Source of the DNA: an uncultured Draconibacterium sp.
Lineage (GTDB): Bacteria > Bacteroidota > Bacteroidia > Bacteroidales > Prolixibacteraceae
Direction of reading: 5' to 3'
Assembly: GCF_963677575.1 (NCBI RefSeq)
Contig: NZ_OY782038.1
Coordinates: 1,612,001-1,676,000 of the forward strand
DNA: 64,000 bases
Position 1 is the first letter of the stretch. Each line of letters begins with the position of its first letter. Made by a program: the position numbers and the translations under genes. The notes beneath the pieces were generated by a model that did no database searches, was not told where the DNA came from, and saw only the letters and a list, made by a program, of their open reading frames with translations. Below are positions 42,358 through 51,228 of the stretch, in pieces.

Positions 42358-44781
42358 CTACTCATAACGTAAGATATGCGCAGGATTGATCCGCAGTGTT
42401 TGCAGTGTTTTATAACTGATGGTAAGCAGGGCTATGGAAATAGCCGCAATAAAACCAATAATAAACTCGAGTACACCGAGGTGGATGCGGTAGTAATAAT
42501 TATGCAGCCAGTTAGTAGCTACCCAGTAAATAAGCGGACTGGCCACCAGAGTTGCCACACAAACCAGGATAACGATCTCTTTCGAAATAAGGTAAAAAAT
42601 ACTGTATCCCGAAGCTCCCAGCGCTTTGCGCACCCCTACTTCTTTGGTGCGCTGCTCAACGGTAAACGAAGTGAGTCCGAACAGTCCGAGTGCGGCAATA
42701 AAAATACCCAGAATGGCAAACACCACCGATAATTTGGCGTTTTGCCGCTCGGACTGATACATGTGCTCAAAATCTTCGTCCATAAAGAAATAGCGCATCG
42801 GGTTGTTCGATGCAAAACGTTTCCAGCTTTCTTCAATCCGGGTAATGGCCGCAGCCGACGCATCGGTGTTGAATTTCACCGAAATATAGCCCCAGTTATT
42901 GTCGTCTTCCTTAAACCGCATTACATACGGGTTGATGCGGCTGTGCAGCGATTCGAAATGAAAATTGTTACACACACCAATAATGGGCATGAATTTTTTG
43001 TCGCCCTCGTTGGTAAATACAACAATAAAGCGGGTTTGTGTATAATCGTCGATACCAAACTCTTCAATGGTTTTCTGATTCACCACGCAGGCTTCGCGGT
43101 CAGCCCCAAATTCGCGGTCGAAAAAGCGACCATCGCTGAGTTGCATGTTATAGGTTTCCAGGAAATCGTAATCTACATAGGCAGTTTGCATCAGGTAGGT
43201 CTGTCCGTCGTGGCCTTCAAGCATATAACCGTTGTTGTTATTGTTGTGTCCCGGAACAGCTGTCGACGCCGAAACATTCTGAACACCAGGTATTTTCAGA
43301 ATTTCCTGTTTAAATGCTTTTACCTGGTCGCCAATAGAACCGGCACTTCCGATCACCATCAAACGGTCTTTACCAAAACCAACATCTTTATTTACCATGT
43401 AGGTTAACTGGCGGTACATAATGATGGTGCCCACAATAAGAATAATGGAAATAAGAAACTGCACCGACACCAGGATGCGGCGTAATTTCCCGTTTTTAGC
43501 CCCGTCGCGGAGCTTTCCGCGCAATACCGTGTTGGGATTGAACGACGAGAGATAAAAGGCCGGGTAAGCACCTGCAACAAAACCCACAAACAGGGCAAAG
43601 GCAATAAGCAACGGAATGTAGTAGAAATGCTCGATAAGGTTAAAACTTACCTGTGTATCGAAAACGTCGTTAAAAAACGGCAGCGACACAAAAACGATAA
43701 CCACGGCCAGCACCAGTGCGATGAATGATATAAGCGTTGAATCGGTAAGGAACTGCAGGATAAGCATTCCTTTTGACGAGCCGCTCACCTTTTTCACCCC
43801 AATTTCTTTAGCGCGTTTTGTGGCCTGAGCGGTCGACAGGTTCATAAAATTAATGGAGGCAATAACGATAATCAAAATGGCCACACTACTAAAAATGATC
43901 AGGTATTTCGGGTCGGTGGCAGGTTTTACTTCATGCTCAATCTCCGGCTGCAAATGTACTTTTGTTACCGGCTGCAGGTGAAAATTGTAACGGTTACCCT
44001 GCGCAATAAAATCCTCCAGTACGATACCCATCATTTCCTGTACCCGCGGACCAACGTATTTTTCAATCATCCCTGCAAACTTGTTTTCCACAGTCTCGGG
44101 CAAAGTATTGGGTTTTAGCAATACATAGGTGGAAAAACTGTTGTTCAGCCACTCGGGATCGTTGGCTCGTCGGTTGGTCATAAACGAGGTAAGGATGTTG
44201 GCATTAAAATGTGTTTCCTCGGGGAAGTCGGCCATTACGCCGGTTATGCGATAAGGATCTTGCCCGGTGTTTACACGCAACATTTTATTAATGGGATCTT
44301 CGTCGCCAAAGATCTTTTTAGCGGTCGACTCCGACAGCACCATGGTGTTGGGTTCATTCAGCACGGTTTTGCTGTTGCCTTTTAGCAGAGGAATGGAAAA
44401 CAGCTCAAAAAAGGTAGAATCCACTTCGGCATAATCGTCGATCACATAAGCTATATCTTCCTTTTTTATAATGGTTTCGCCCCAGGTATTCAGGCGGCAG
44501 AATTTTTCCACCTCCGGAAAATCGTTTACCATAGTTGGCCCAAGTATCGACGCAGTGTATGATGCATTCACTTCCTGTTCTCCAATTTTTCCGTCGAGTG
44601 TTAAACGGTAAAGCCGGTCTTTATTTTCGTTGTACTGATCGTAACTTAACTCGTGAAGAATAAAAAGTGTGATAATAATACTACAGGCAATCCCAATGGC
44701 CAGCCCAAATATGTTGATAGCAACGTATCCTTTTTGCTTCTTCAGCGCCCGGAGGCTGTGTTTTAATAAGTTTTTAATCAT
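42358..44781 (-). CDS. FtsX/MacB-type ABC transporter permease
   Basis: An 807-residue membrane protein with the duplicated Bacteroidota MacB-PCD/FtsX layout: one N-terminal helix (about 20-42), a periplasmic domain (about 45-270), three helices (about 285-420), a further helix (about 440-460), a second periplasmic domain (about 460-675) and three helices near the C-terminus (about 690-800). The paired motifs TKRAKEIGVKKVSGSS and EQRTKEVGVRKALGAS mark the two FtsX cores. No ATPase gene is adjacent, so it must use one encoded elsewhere. A role in exporting or releasing lipoproteins, peptides or drugs is likely by family. Confidence 0.93.
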   Translation of the reverse strand: MIKNLLKHSLRALKKQKGYVAINIFGLAIGIACSIIITLFILHELSYDQYNENKDRLYRLTLDGKIGEQEVNASYTASILGPTMVNDFPEVEKFCRLNTWGETIIKKEDIAYVIDDYAEVDSTFFELFSIPLLKGNSKTVLNEPNTMVLSESTAKKIFGDEDPINKMLRVNTGQDPYRITGVMADFPEETHFNANILTSFMTNRRANDPEWLNNSFSTYVLLKPNTLPETVENKFAGMIEKYVGPRVQEMMGIVLEDFIAQGNRYNFHLQPVTKVHLQPEIEHEVKPATDPKYLIIFSSVAILIIVIASINFMNLSTAQATKRAKEIGVKKVSGSSKGMLILQFLTDSTLISFIALVLAVVIVFVSLPFFNDVFDTQVSFNLIEHFYYIPLLIAFALFVGFVAGAYPAFYLSSFNPNTVLRGKLRDGAKNGKLRRILVSVQFLISIILIVGTIIMYRQLTYMVNKDVGFGKDRLMVIGSAGSIGDQVKAFKQEILKIPGVQNVSASTAVPGHNNNNNGYMLEGHDGQTYLMQTAYVDYDFLETYNMQLSDGRFFDREFGADREACVVNQKTIEEFGIDDYTQTRFIVVFTNEGDKKFMPIIGVCNNFHFESLHSRINPYVMRFKEDDNNWGYISVKFNTDASAAAITRIEESWKRFASNNPMRYFFMDEDFEHMYQSERQNAKLSVVFAILGIFIAALGLFGLTSFTVEQRTKEVGVRKALGASGYSIFYLISKEIVILVCVATLVASPLIYWVATNWLHNYYYRIHLGVLEFIIGFIAAISIALLTISYKTLQTLRINPAHILRYE

Positions 44782-44879
44782 GTTTCAATAGCTTTAGTTT
44801 TCCGTGAATGAATGAACCGGATATTTTATTGACGCAGGAAATTACTGTACGTTACAGGTTTAAGAGAATTTTGTGAAGG

Positions 44880-45080
44880 ATTAATTGGAAGCTACGAGCC
44901 GCTAGTTGCGAGCTGAAGACCGACAGAGATTACTTTGTCACACTCGTAATTGCAAGGGAGGAACGACCGTGGTAATCTGAATAGAAGGATTAGTAATTAA
45001 GGATGAAGGATTAAAGAAGCTACAAGCTGGGAGCCGCTTGTGACTGGCGGCAGGCAATTGACAGTTGGCAAAAGTTTAAG
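44880..45080. repeat. Modular short-repeat spacer
   Basis: Blocks GAAGCTACGAGCCGCTAG, AAGGATTAGTAATTAAGGAT, AAGCTACAAGCTGGGAGCC and CAATTGACAGTTGGC stand next to each other. The first is the reverse-strand counterpart of the CTCGTAGCTCG block at 2391-2533. Confidence 0.65.
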
Positions 45081-45109
45081 TTTCGGCAATCATAAGTTAC
45101 ATAAAAATA

Positions 45110-45136
45110 GCCGCCTCTCTGAATCAGAGAGGCGGC
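45110..45136 (-). terminator. GC-rich perfect hairpin, terminator-like on the minus strand
   Basis: The 12-bp perfect arms GCCGCCTCTCTG/CAGAGAGGCGGC have a 3-nt loop. Read leftward it is followed by TATTTTTATG, a usable U-tract. No leftward gene is recognised upstream of it, so it may end a small RNA. Confidence 0.6.
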
Positions 45137-45620
45137 CCCAGTTAACCCCAAACACATGACTTCAGAATGAAGCCTAAAAGTTTTTGAAAATGTTCATTAA
45201 CTTTTTCAATCCTATCCCTTGAGTTTCTAATGCAATTTGTGCTGTTATAAATGCAAGTTTTAACCCTCCAAAAAGTGTCTGTTTTTACTACTTATACTTT
45301 TCAATTAATGGAGATAAAACTTTTTCATTGTTTGTTCTAATTTGGCGGCCCGTTAAACAGGGCGATCAACTTTATTTAATAAAATTAAAGCTTTAATTCA
45401 TTAAATACAAGAGGGATAAAGATGTTGTTTAACAATAACAGACCCCAAACTGAAATTTTGACATTTTTCAAAATATTGACTTTCAATACCATCCAAAACA
45501 CGCTCTTAAACCGACTGACAACCAGACAGCAACCCTGAAATATTTTCAGAAATTAAGGCTTGGTATACCTTTTGATTTTTAGTTATTGAAAATTCAATAA
45601 ATTGTTTAACCATTAAAGTT

Positions 45621-45628
45621 AAAGGAGG
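45621..45628 (+). promoter_or_regulatory. Strong ribosome binding site of hsp20
   Basis: AAAGGAGG lies 8 bases before the ATG. Most other genes here have no such sequence. Confidence 0.8.
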
Positions 45629-45636
45629 ATAAAGTC

Positions 45637-46077
45637 ATGAAATTAGCAAGAAGAAACGAACCGTATTTTCCATCAGTCTTTGACAGGTTTTTCAACAATG
45701 AATTGATGGATTGGGATCATTCGAATTTTTCGAGCACAAACACTTCGTTACCGGCTGTTAACGTAAAAGAAACCGATGATGATTTTGTTATCGATGTTGC
45801 AGCTCCGGGAATGAGCAAAAACGATTTTAACGTGAACTTTAAAAACAACGTGCTCACCATTTCTTCGGAAAGGAAAAACGAAAAAGAGGAAAAGAAAGAG
45901 AATTACACACGCAAAGAGTTCAGTTACCAATCGTTTCAACGTTCGTTCACCGTTGCCGAAAATGCCGTAATTGGCGAAAAGATTTCCGCAAAATACGATA
46001 ACGGCATTTTACATATCGTACTGCCAAAACGCGAGGAAGTAAAACCACAGCCGGAAAGACAAATTAAAATTTCTTAG
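45637..46077 (+). CDS. Hsp20/alpha-crystallin small heat-shock protein
   Basis: A 146-residue protein. The alpha-crystallin domain spans about 40-140 (LPAVNVKETDDDFVIDVAAPGMSK; NGILHIVLPK), with a C-terminal IKIS that resembles the I-x-I/V tail motif. It holds unfolding proteins in the cytoplasm. The start has an unusually strong Shine-Dalgarno sequence for this genome, AAAGGAGG at 45621-45628, 8 bases before the ATG, suggesting high translation. A strong terminator follows. Confidence 0.95.
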   Translation: MKLARRNEPYFPSVFDRFFNNELMDWDHSNFSSTNTSLPAVNVKETDDDFVIDVAAPGMSKNDFNVNFKNNVLTISSERKNEKEEKKENYTRKEFSYQSFQRSFTVAENAVIGEKISAKYDNGILHIVLPKREEVKPQPERQIKIS

Positions 46078-46087
46078 TGATTAATCT

Positions 46088-46122
46088 AAACGTCGCTCAA
46101 TAATTTTGGGCGACGTTTTTTT
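46088..46122 (+). terminator. Terminator of hsp20
   Basis: The stem AACGTCGC/GCGACGTT with a 13-nt loop is followed by five or more T. Confidence 0.92.
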
Positions 46123-46145
46123 ATCGTTCGGTCAGGGAACAATTC

Positions 46146-46523
46146 CTACTCCTTTTTTAGAACCCAATGAATTGCTGCATCCATTGTACTAAATGGTCGG
46201 GATTCATACCCCCGATCCTGAAGACGAATGAGCATAGGAAATACAATATCATCGGGATTTTCGGTTACAGTTGCAATTCTCTTATTTTCAAAAATATCGG
46301 GATGCTGCCGGTAAAATGTTGAGATTTCAATGTGCCTGCCCGGCTCAATATCGAAATGAGCCTCCCGGTAATCGAGAACAAAGCCGGTGGTTTCTACCGG
46401 AAAAGAGTTCTTTGCAATACCATCCAGCCAGGATTTTTTCACATCATCAACGGTTATTAAACCGAAATAGGACTTAAATACGATACAATCTTTGTATTCG
46501 TACTTAAATTTCTCAACCTCCAT
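46146..46523 (-). CDS. Conserved hypothetical protein, STAS-like fold possible
   Basis: A 125-residue cytoplasmic protein. The pattern of alternating strands and helices (IVFKSYFGLITVDDVKKSW, TTGFVLDYREAHFDI, KRIATVTENPDDIVFPMLI, ESRPFSTMDAAIHWVL) recalls SpoIIAA/STAS-like small domains of Bacteroidota. No catalytic motif is seen and no function is assigned. It is monocistronic. Confidence 0.65.
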   Translation of the reverse strand: MEVEKFKYEYKDCIVFKSYFGLITVDDVKKSWLDGIAKNSFPVETTGFVLDYREAHFDIEPGRHIEISTFYRQHPDIFENKRIATVTENPDDIVFPMLIRLQDRGYESRPFSTMDAAIHWVLKKE

Positions 46524-46694
46524 AGTAATTTAAAGTTGGTTTACGTCGATATAAAGCTACAAAAGAAGATCTATGAAAGAGAAATTGGGATTGACTTTTA
46601 TAAACACACAATGGTTAGTTAACAATAATTTACAACATTGAATGGGGCACCGATCATATAATGTAAGGTTGTTGATCTAAAACATTTATAACTT

Positions 46695-47675
46695 TTATTC
46701 TTTATTCATACCTGGACCGAGATATTGACCCTTTTGCTTTTTTAATCTAATCTTGAAGTAAATCCGGTATAAATCATCGTCATCATAATAATCAACCCAA
46801 TCAATATTTTCCTTACCAAACTGTTTTGTAAGTTCATATCCAAAAGTAACTCTCCCCCACGAAATCTCTGTTCCCACACGGGCGTCTGTTTTTAATCCCG
46901 ACCGATGCAAACGAAAATCTCCGGCTCCCGTCAAATCAACTGAAAACAACCTTTTTGTAAGCGGAAACCGAAAAAGATGAACAGTCAGATCATTTTCGAG
47001 GAATATCCAATTACCGGCAAGTTCAGTATTCAAATTCACACCTAACTCGCTAACTAAAGTATGCGGGGTATAACCCGATTTTGGAAAGATATTCAGATAA
47101 GTACTTATCGCAGGATTAAAACTCAAGAAAGCAGACAGTGTATCTCTACCTTCAATAATTTGGCCATGTTGTTTCCCGAAACTGTCAATGATTTTGTGAA
47201 TTCCGCCGGTACCATCACTTCCTCCCTGAATCCACAAAGCCAATCCGGTAATCGGTTCTTTCTTATTTAAAATACCAGGTCCCCCGGATAATTGTACCGC
47301 CACGTTTTTTCCCAAAAACTTTACCCAGGAAAATTCGGCAGTACTAATTTCGGTAAAAGATTCACCTCTGTAATACCGTCCGTTTTCATCAAAACGCTGG
47401 CTATATTGTCGTTTTGTATACAAATCACTACGAACCCCAAACGAAAGTAAACGCTGTTTATCTGCTTTCTGATTAATAAAAGCTTTTAACAAAAATGATG
47501 AAGTAAATGCCACATCGTTTGAATTACCGGGAAAAAGCAAATTAAGATCATTTATATGCTGTACCAGGAAGAAATTCTTTTCAAAATAAGATTCATTACC
47601 ATTTAAACTGCTTTGAGAAAAACATGTCTTGGCGAATAGTAGAACAACGATTATAAAAACTATTGATTTCTGCAC
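46695..47675 (-). CDS. Secreted outer-membrane beta-barrel-like protein (possible LpxR-type lipid A deacylase)
   Basis: A 326-residue protein starting with GTG at 47675. An in-frame TGA lies five codons upstream and no ATG is available. The signal peptide spans about 1-20 (ending CFSQ). The mature part has many amphipathic strands and ends in KIRLKKQ, and the N-terminal motif SNDVAFTSSFLLKAF followed by FGVRSDLYTKRQYS recalls LpxR, which removes 3'-acyloxyacyl groups from lipid A. The catalytic His of LpxR could not be placed with confidence, so a plain beta-barrel of unknown role is the alternative. Confidence 0.6.
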   Translation of the reverse strand: MQKSIVFIIVVLLFAKTCFSQSSLNGNESYFEKNFFLVQHINDLNLLFPGNSNDVAFTSSFLLKAFINQKADKQRLLSFGVRSDLYTKRQYSQRFDENGRYYRGESFTEISTAEFSWVKFLGKNVAVQLSGGPGILNKKEPITGLALWIQGGSDGTGGIHKIIDSFGKQHGQIIEGRDTLSAFLSFNPAISTYLNIFPKSGYTPHTLVSELGVNLNTELAGNWIFLENDLTVHLFRFPLTKRLFSVDLTGAGDFRLHRSGLKTDARVGTEISWGRVTFGYELTKQFGKENIDWVDYYDDDDLYRIYFKIRLKKQKGQYLGPGMNKE

Positions 47676-48264
47676 AATATTTTTAATTCAAGGAGTAACA
47701 GGAGAAATTATTCTCCGCTAACAATTTCAGGGGTCAAGATATGAACACAAATTTTAATTCGTACACCACAACAGATTATCTTAATAACTTTTTTATTTAA
47801 TTTAACCTGAAAAATTCATAAAATTTTTCACACGATGTGTTGACGATTGAAAATCTGCAAGATATACGTTTTAAATGAATCAAGCTAAAGATTTTCAATG
47901 TCAAGGTTAACCCTGACAAATAATTGAAAACAATTATTTCGTCAGTCCTTCGGATAATTAATTCATTTTATGAATTAATTAGGTTAACGTGAATTCCTAT
48001 AAAAGAAATCGACTCAGCTTTACATCAACACAAAAAATTGATGGGTGGATATTACTATTAGATTATAACAACATCGTTAGGTTAAAAACGCATCAAACGG
48101 GGCATAATTTCTTAATGAATTCCTAATAAGCTGTTATTCTTTGTTAACATCATAATTTGTTTCGCTTTTACTTAAATTTTTTTAACAAAAGAATAGGGGA
48201 ATAAATGTTATAATGCTTTAAATTCGTGCCTTCGAAAAAAAAAGCAAATAAATTTATAAGAGAT
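47676..48264. other. Gene-free spacer upstream of the moxR-bat operon
   Basis: 589 bp, AT-rich, between divergent genes. A perfect inverted repeat lies at 47956-47980. No other supported feature is seen. Confidence 0.6.
47956..47980. promoter_or_regulatory. Perfect AT-rich inverted repeat upstream of moxR
   Basis: The arms AATTAATTCAT/ATGAATTAATT (11 bp each) enclose a 3-nt spacer. It is a possible operator or DNA cruciform about 290 bases before moxR. Confidence 0.4.
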
Positions 48265-49260
48265 ATGGATCAAGCAGTTGATATCAAAGAATTGAACGAG
48301 AGAATTCAGAAAGAGAGTTCATTTGTGGATATGATTTCCATGGAAATGAACAAGGTGATTGTCGGACAAAAGCACCTGGTTGAAAGTTTGCTGATCGGCT
48401 TACTTTCTAACGGGCACATTTTATTGGAAGGTGTTCCGGGATTGGCAAAAACACTTGCCATTAAATCCTTGTCACAAACAATCAGTGCTAAATTTTCACG
48501 TATTCAGTTTACTCCTGATTTGCTTCCGGCCGACGTTCTTGGAACCATGATCTACAGCCAGAAAAGAGAAGAGTTCAGCATAAAGAAAGGACCGATCTTC
48601 GCCAACTTTGTATTGGCTGATGAGATCAACCGTGCTCCGGCAAAAGTGCAATCGGCACTGCTCGAAGCCATGCAGGAACGCCAGATTACCATCGGCGACG
48701 AAACCTTTAAACTGGAGGAACCATTCCTGGTAATGGCAACACAAAACCCGATTGAGCAGGAAGGTACTTACCCGCTGCCTGAAGCGCAGGTCGACCGTTT
48801 TATGCTGAAAGTGGTAATCAACTACCCGAAAAAAGAGGAAGAGCGCCAGATCATCAATCAAAACTTGTTGGCACAGTTTCCTGAAACAACAACGATTCTG
48901 AAACCGGAAGACATTATTAAAGCCCGCAACGTGGTGAAAGATGTTTACATGGACGAAAAAATTCAGAAATACATTGTTGACATTGTATTTGCAACACGCG
49001 AGCCCAACGAATATAAACTGGAAAAATATGCCGATATGATCGCTTACGGAGCATCTCCAAGGGCAGGAATCAGTTTGGCGCAGGCAGCAAAAGCTTTTGC
49101 TTTTATCAAGCGCCGTGGTTATGTAATTCCAGAGGATGTGCGTGCTGTTTGTCCTGATGTATTGCGTCACCGTATTGGTTTGAGCTACGAAGCCGAGGCG
49201 AACAATATTACTCAAGAAGAAATTATTACCGACATTTTGAACCAGGTAGAAGTACCATAG
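48265..49260 (+). CDS. MoxR-family AAA+ ATPase
   Basis: A 331-residue AAA+ ATPase starting at the ATG at 48265 (MDQAVDIKEL). The GTG at 48226 adds a Lys-rich stretch and is less likely. It has Walker A EGVPGLAKT, Walker B VLADEINRAPAK, sensor-1 MATQNPIEQEG and the C-terminal GASPRAGI (sensor 2). MoxR proteins act as chaperones for VWA-domain partners, and the downstream genes encode a DUF58 protein and VWA proteins BatA and BatB. It is first in the operon. Confidence 0.95.
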   Translation: MDQAVDIKELNERIQKESSFVDMISMEMNKVIVGQKHLVESLLIGLLSNGHILLEGVPGLAKTLAIKSLSQTISAKFSRIQFTPDLLPADVLGTMIYSQKREEFSIKKGPIFANFVLADEINRAPAKVQSALLEAMQERQITIGDETFKLEEPFLVMATQNPIEQEGTYPLPEAQVDRFMLKVVINYPKKEEERQIINQNLLAQFPETTTILKPEDIIKARNVVKDVYMDEKIQKYIVDIVFATREPNEYKLEKYADMIAYGASPRAGISLAQAAKAFAFIKRRGYVIPEDVRAVCPDVLRHRIGLSYEAEANNITQEEIITDILNQVEVP

Positions 49261-49341
49261 TCGAGTCACAGTTGACAGTGGCAGTTTACAGCTGTTCAAA
49301 CACAACTTTGAACACTGAACGTTGAACTTTGAACTCTAATT
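49261..49341. repeat. Modular short-repeat spacer in the bat operon
   Basis: Blocks CACAGTTGACAGTGGCAG and AACTTTGAACACTGAACG with GAACTTTGAACTCT are near-tandem words. The other gene gaps nearby are only 6-12 bases. Confidence 0.65.
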
Positions 49342-50220
49342 ATGGAGACAACTGATTTATTAAAAAAAGTACGGAAGATTGAAATTAAAACACGCGGTTT
49401 GTCGCGCAATATTTTTGCCGGCGAGTACCATAGTGCTTTTAAGGGGCGCGGTATGGCCTTCTCCGAAGTGCGCGAATACCAGTTTGGCGACGACATTCGC
49501 AACATCGATTGGAACGTTACCGCCCGCTACAGTCATCCCTACGTGAAAATATTTGAAGAGGAACGCGAACTCACCGTGATGCTAATGATTGATGTGAGTG
49601 GCTCACGCGATTTTGGTTCGTTTGAAAAGCTGAAGAAAAACGTAATTACAGAACTGTCTGCTGTGCTTTCGTTTTCGGCGATTCAAAACAACGATAAAAT
49701 CGGGGTGATCTTCTTTTCGGATAAGATTGAGAAATTCATTCCGCCGAAAAAAGGAAAAAGCCACATTCTGCGTATCATCCGCGAGCTGATCGACTTTCAC
49801 CCGGAAAGCAACGGCACCGACATTACAGAGGCAGTTCGTTACATGACCAACGCCATAAAAAAGCGCTGCACAGCCTTTATTATTTCCGACTTTATGGACG
49901 ATAATGAAGATCTGGACATGGCGCTTTCCATTGCCAACAACAAGCACGATATGGTGGCGCTGAACATTTACGACGAGCGTGAAACAGAACTGCCATCCAT
50001 CGGAATGATAAAGTTAAAAGACGCCGAAAAAGGCAACTACGTTTGGGTTGACAGCAGCTCGCGAAAAACGCGTAAACTTTATGCCGACTGGTGGATTAAA
50101 CACATGGGCCGGCTGGATGTGATGTTCAAAAAAAGTGGTGTTGATTATGTATCGATAAACACCAACGAAGACTATGTAAAATCGTTAATGACCCTGTTTA
50201 AAAAACGGGCATTAAAATAG
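49342..50220 (+). CDS. DUF58 (VWA-like) protein of the MoxR-Bat operon
   Basis: A 292-residue protein with the DUF58 signature YQFGDDIRNIDWNVTAR (about 48-64) and a VWA-type MIDAS motif MIDVSGSRDF (about 82). DUF58 proteins always travel with MoxR ATPases and are presumed clients. No membrane segment is seen. It is separated from the next gene by 6 bases. Confidence 0.94.
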   Translation: METTDLLKKVRKIEIKTRGLSRNIFAGEYHSAFKGRGMAFSEVREYQFGDDIRNIDWNVTARYSHPYVKIFEEERELTVMLMIDVSGSRDFGSFEKLKKNVITELSAVLSFSAIQNNDKIGVIFFSDKIEKFIPPKKGKSHILRIIRELIDFHPESNGTDITEAVRYMTNAIKKRCTAFIISDFMDDNEDLDMALSIANNKHDMVALNIYDERETELPSIGMIKLKDAEKGNYVWVDSSSRKTRKLYADWWIKHMGRLDVMFKKSGVDYVSINTNEDYVKSLMTLFKKRALK

Positions 50221-50226
50221 AGAAGC

Positions 50227-51222
50227 ATGCAATTGAGATTAAAAATATTATTTCTGTTTACAGCAATTCTGATTGCAGGAGCAACGCAGGCACAGCGCAT
50301 AAAAGCCACTGCCAGCCTCGATTCTGCAAATATTCTGATCGGCGACCAGGTAAAACTTTTCCTGGAAGTAGATCACCCGAAAGATGTAGATGTACAGTTT
50401 CCGGTGGTTCCGGATACGATTAACAGCCTGATTGAGGTGATCAGTCGTTCGGGTGTCGATACTTTTGAGCTCGACGACGAAACGCTGATGAAACAAATTC
50501 AGGCCTACACCATAACCAGTTTCGACAGTGGTAGTTACCGTATTCCGCCTTACTGGTTTAAAATCGATGTGGACGGAACAATTGATTCCATTCCCAGCAA
50601 CGGTGTTACGCTGAATGTTTACACCATGGAAATCGACACTACAAAGGGGCCGACAGATATTAAAATGCCATACGGTGCTCCGCTCACTTTGAAAGAAGTT
50701 ACTCCATACATTCTGGGTGTGATTCTTATCGGTGCTATCATTTTCTTCCTACTGTATTCTATCAAGCGGAAGAAAAACAACAAGCCGATATTTGCGCGTC
50801 CTGAGAAGCCAAAAGAACCGGCACACATTATTGCATTGCGCGAACTGGACCGTATTAAAACGGAAAAAATGTGGCAGAAAGGCAAGACAAAACAATATTA
50901 CAGCGAGCTTACCGACGCGTTACGCGAATACATTGAAGATCGTTTTGGCATTCGGGCCCCCGAGCAAACCACCGATGAGACCATTGCGAGTTTCCGCGCA
51001 CAAAAAGGGGTGATCAGCGATAAAAACTTTGCCAACCTTACGCAGTTAATGCAAATGGCCGACTTGGTAAAATTTGCCAAGTATCAGCCACTGCCCGATG
51101 ACGATAATTTGTCGCTGGTAAATGCCTATTTTTTTGTAAACGACACGAAGAAAGAGGAACAGAAAAAGGCGGAAGAGAAAGCCGATGATGATGAAAATGT
51201 TGAAGAAGTTGAGATAAAATAG
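50227..51222 (+). CDS. Membrane-anchored protein of the Bat operon
   Basis: A 331-residue protein with a signal peptide (about 1-22), an extracytoplasmic beta-rich domain (about 23-150), one transmembrane helix (about 158-178) and a cytoplasmic tail that is helical and highly charged, ending in a Lys/Glu-rich stretch. It occurs between the DUF58 and batA genes in Bacteroidota operons and resembles a short BatD. The function is unknown. Gaps of 6 bases on both sides show tight cotranscription. Confidence 0.85.
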   Translation: MQLRLKILFLFTAILIAGATQAQRIKATASLDSANILIGDQVKLFLEVDHPKDVDVQFPVVPDTINSLIEVISRSGVDTFELDDETLMKQIQAYTITSFDSGSYRIPPYWFKIDVDGTIDSIPSNGVTLNVYTMEIDTTKGPTDIKMPYGAPLTLKEVTPYILGVILIGAIIFFLLYSIKRKKNNKPIFARPEKPKEPAHIIALRELDRIKTEKMWQKGKTKQYYSELTDALREYIEDRFGIRAPEQTTDETIASFRAQKGVISDKNFANLTQLMQMADLVKFAKYQPLPDDDNLSLVNAYFFVNDTKKEEQKKAEEKADDDENVEEVEIK

Positions 51223-51228
51223 AAAGAG

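Larger units (their letters stand above)
44782..45636. other. Gene-free spacer with repeats and a leftward hairpin
   Basis: 855 bp between divergent genes. It contains modular short repeats (44880-45080), a diverged copy of the CATTGCGAGG repeat (about 44952-44982) and a strong GC-rich hairpin (45110-45136). The AT-rich right half presumably carries the hsp20 promoter. Confidence 0.65.

Noticed and set aside
42742..43407. 221-codon plus-strand frame inside the FtsX-type permease gene
   Set aside because: Antisense to conserved periplasmic sequence of the permease; no family features.
48226..48264. GTG start of moxR 13 codons upstream
   Set aside because: It adds a Lys-rich stretch not typical of the family; the ATG at 48265 is preferred, though the longer form cannot be excluded.
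48496..49305. 269-codon open frame on the minus strand opposite moxR
   Set aside because: It lies fully antisense to a well-conserved AAA+ gene, is rich in Cys/Phe/His as expected from a shadow frame, and has no recognisable motif.
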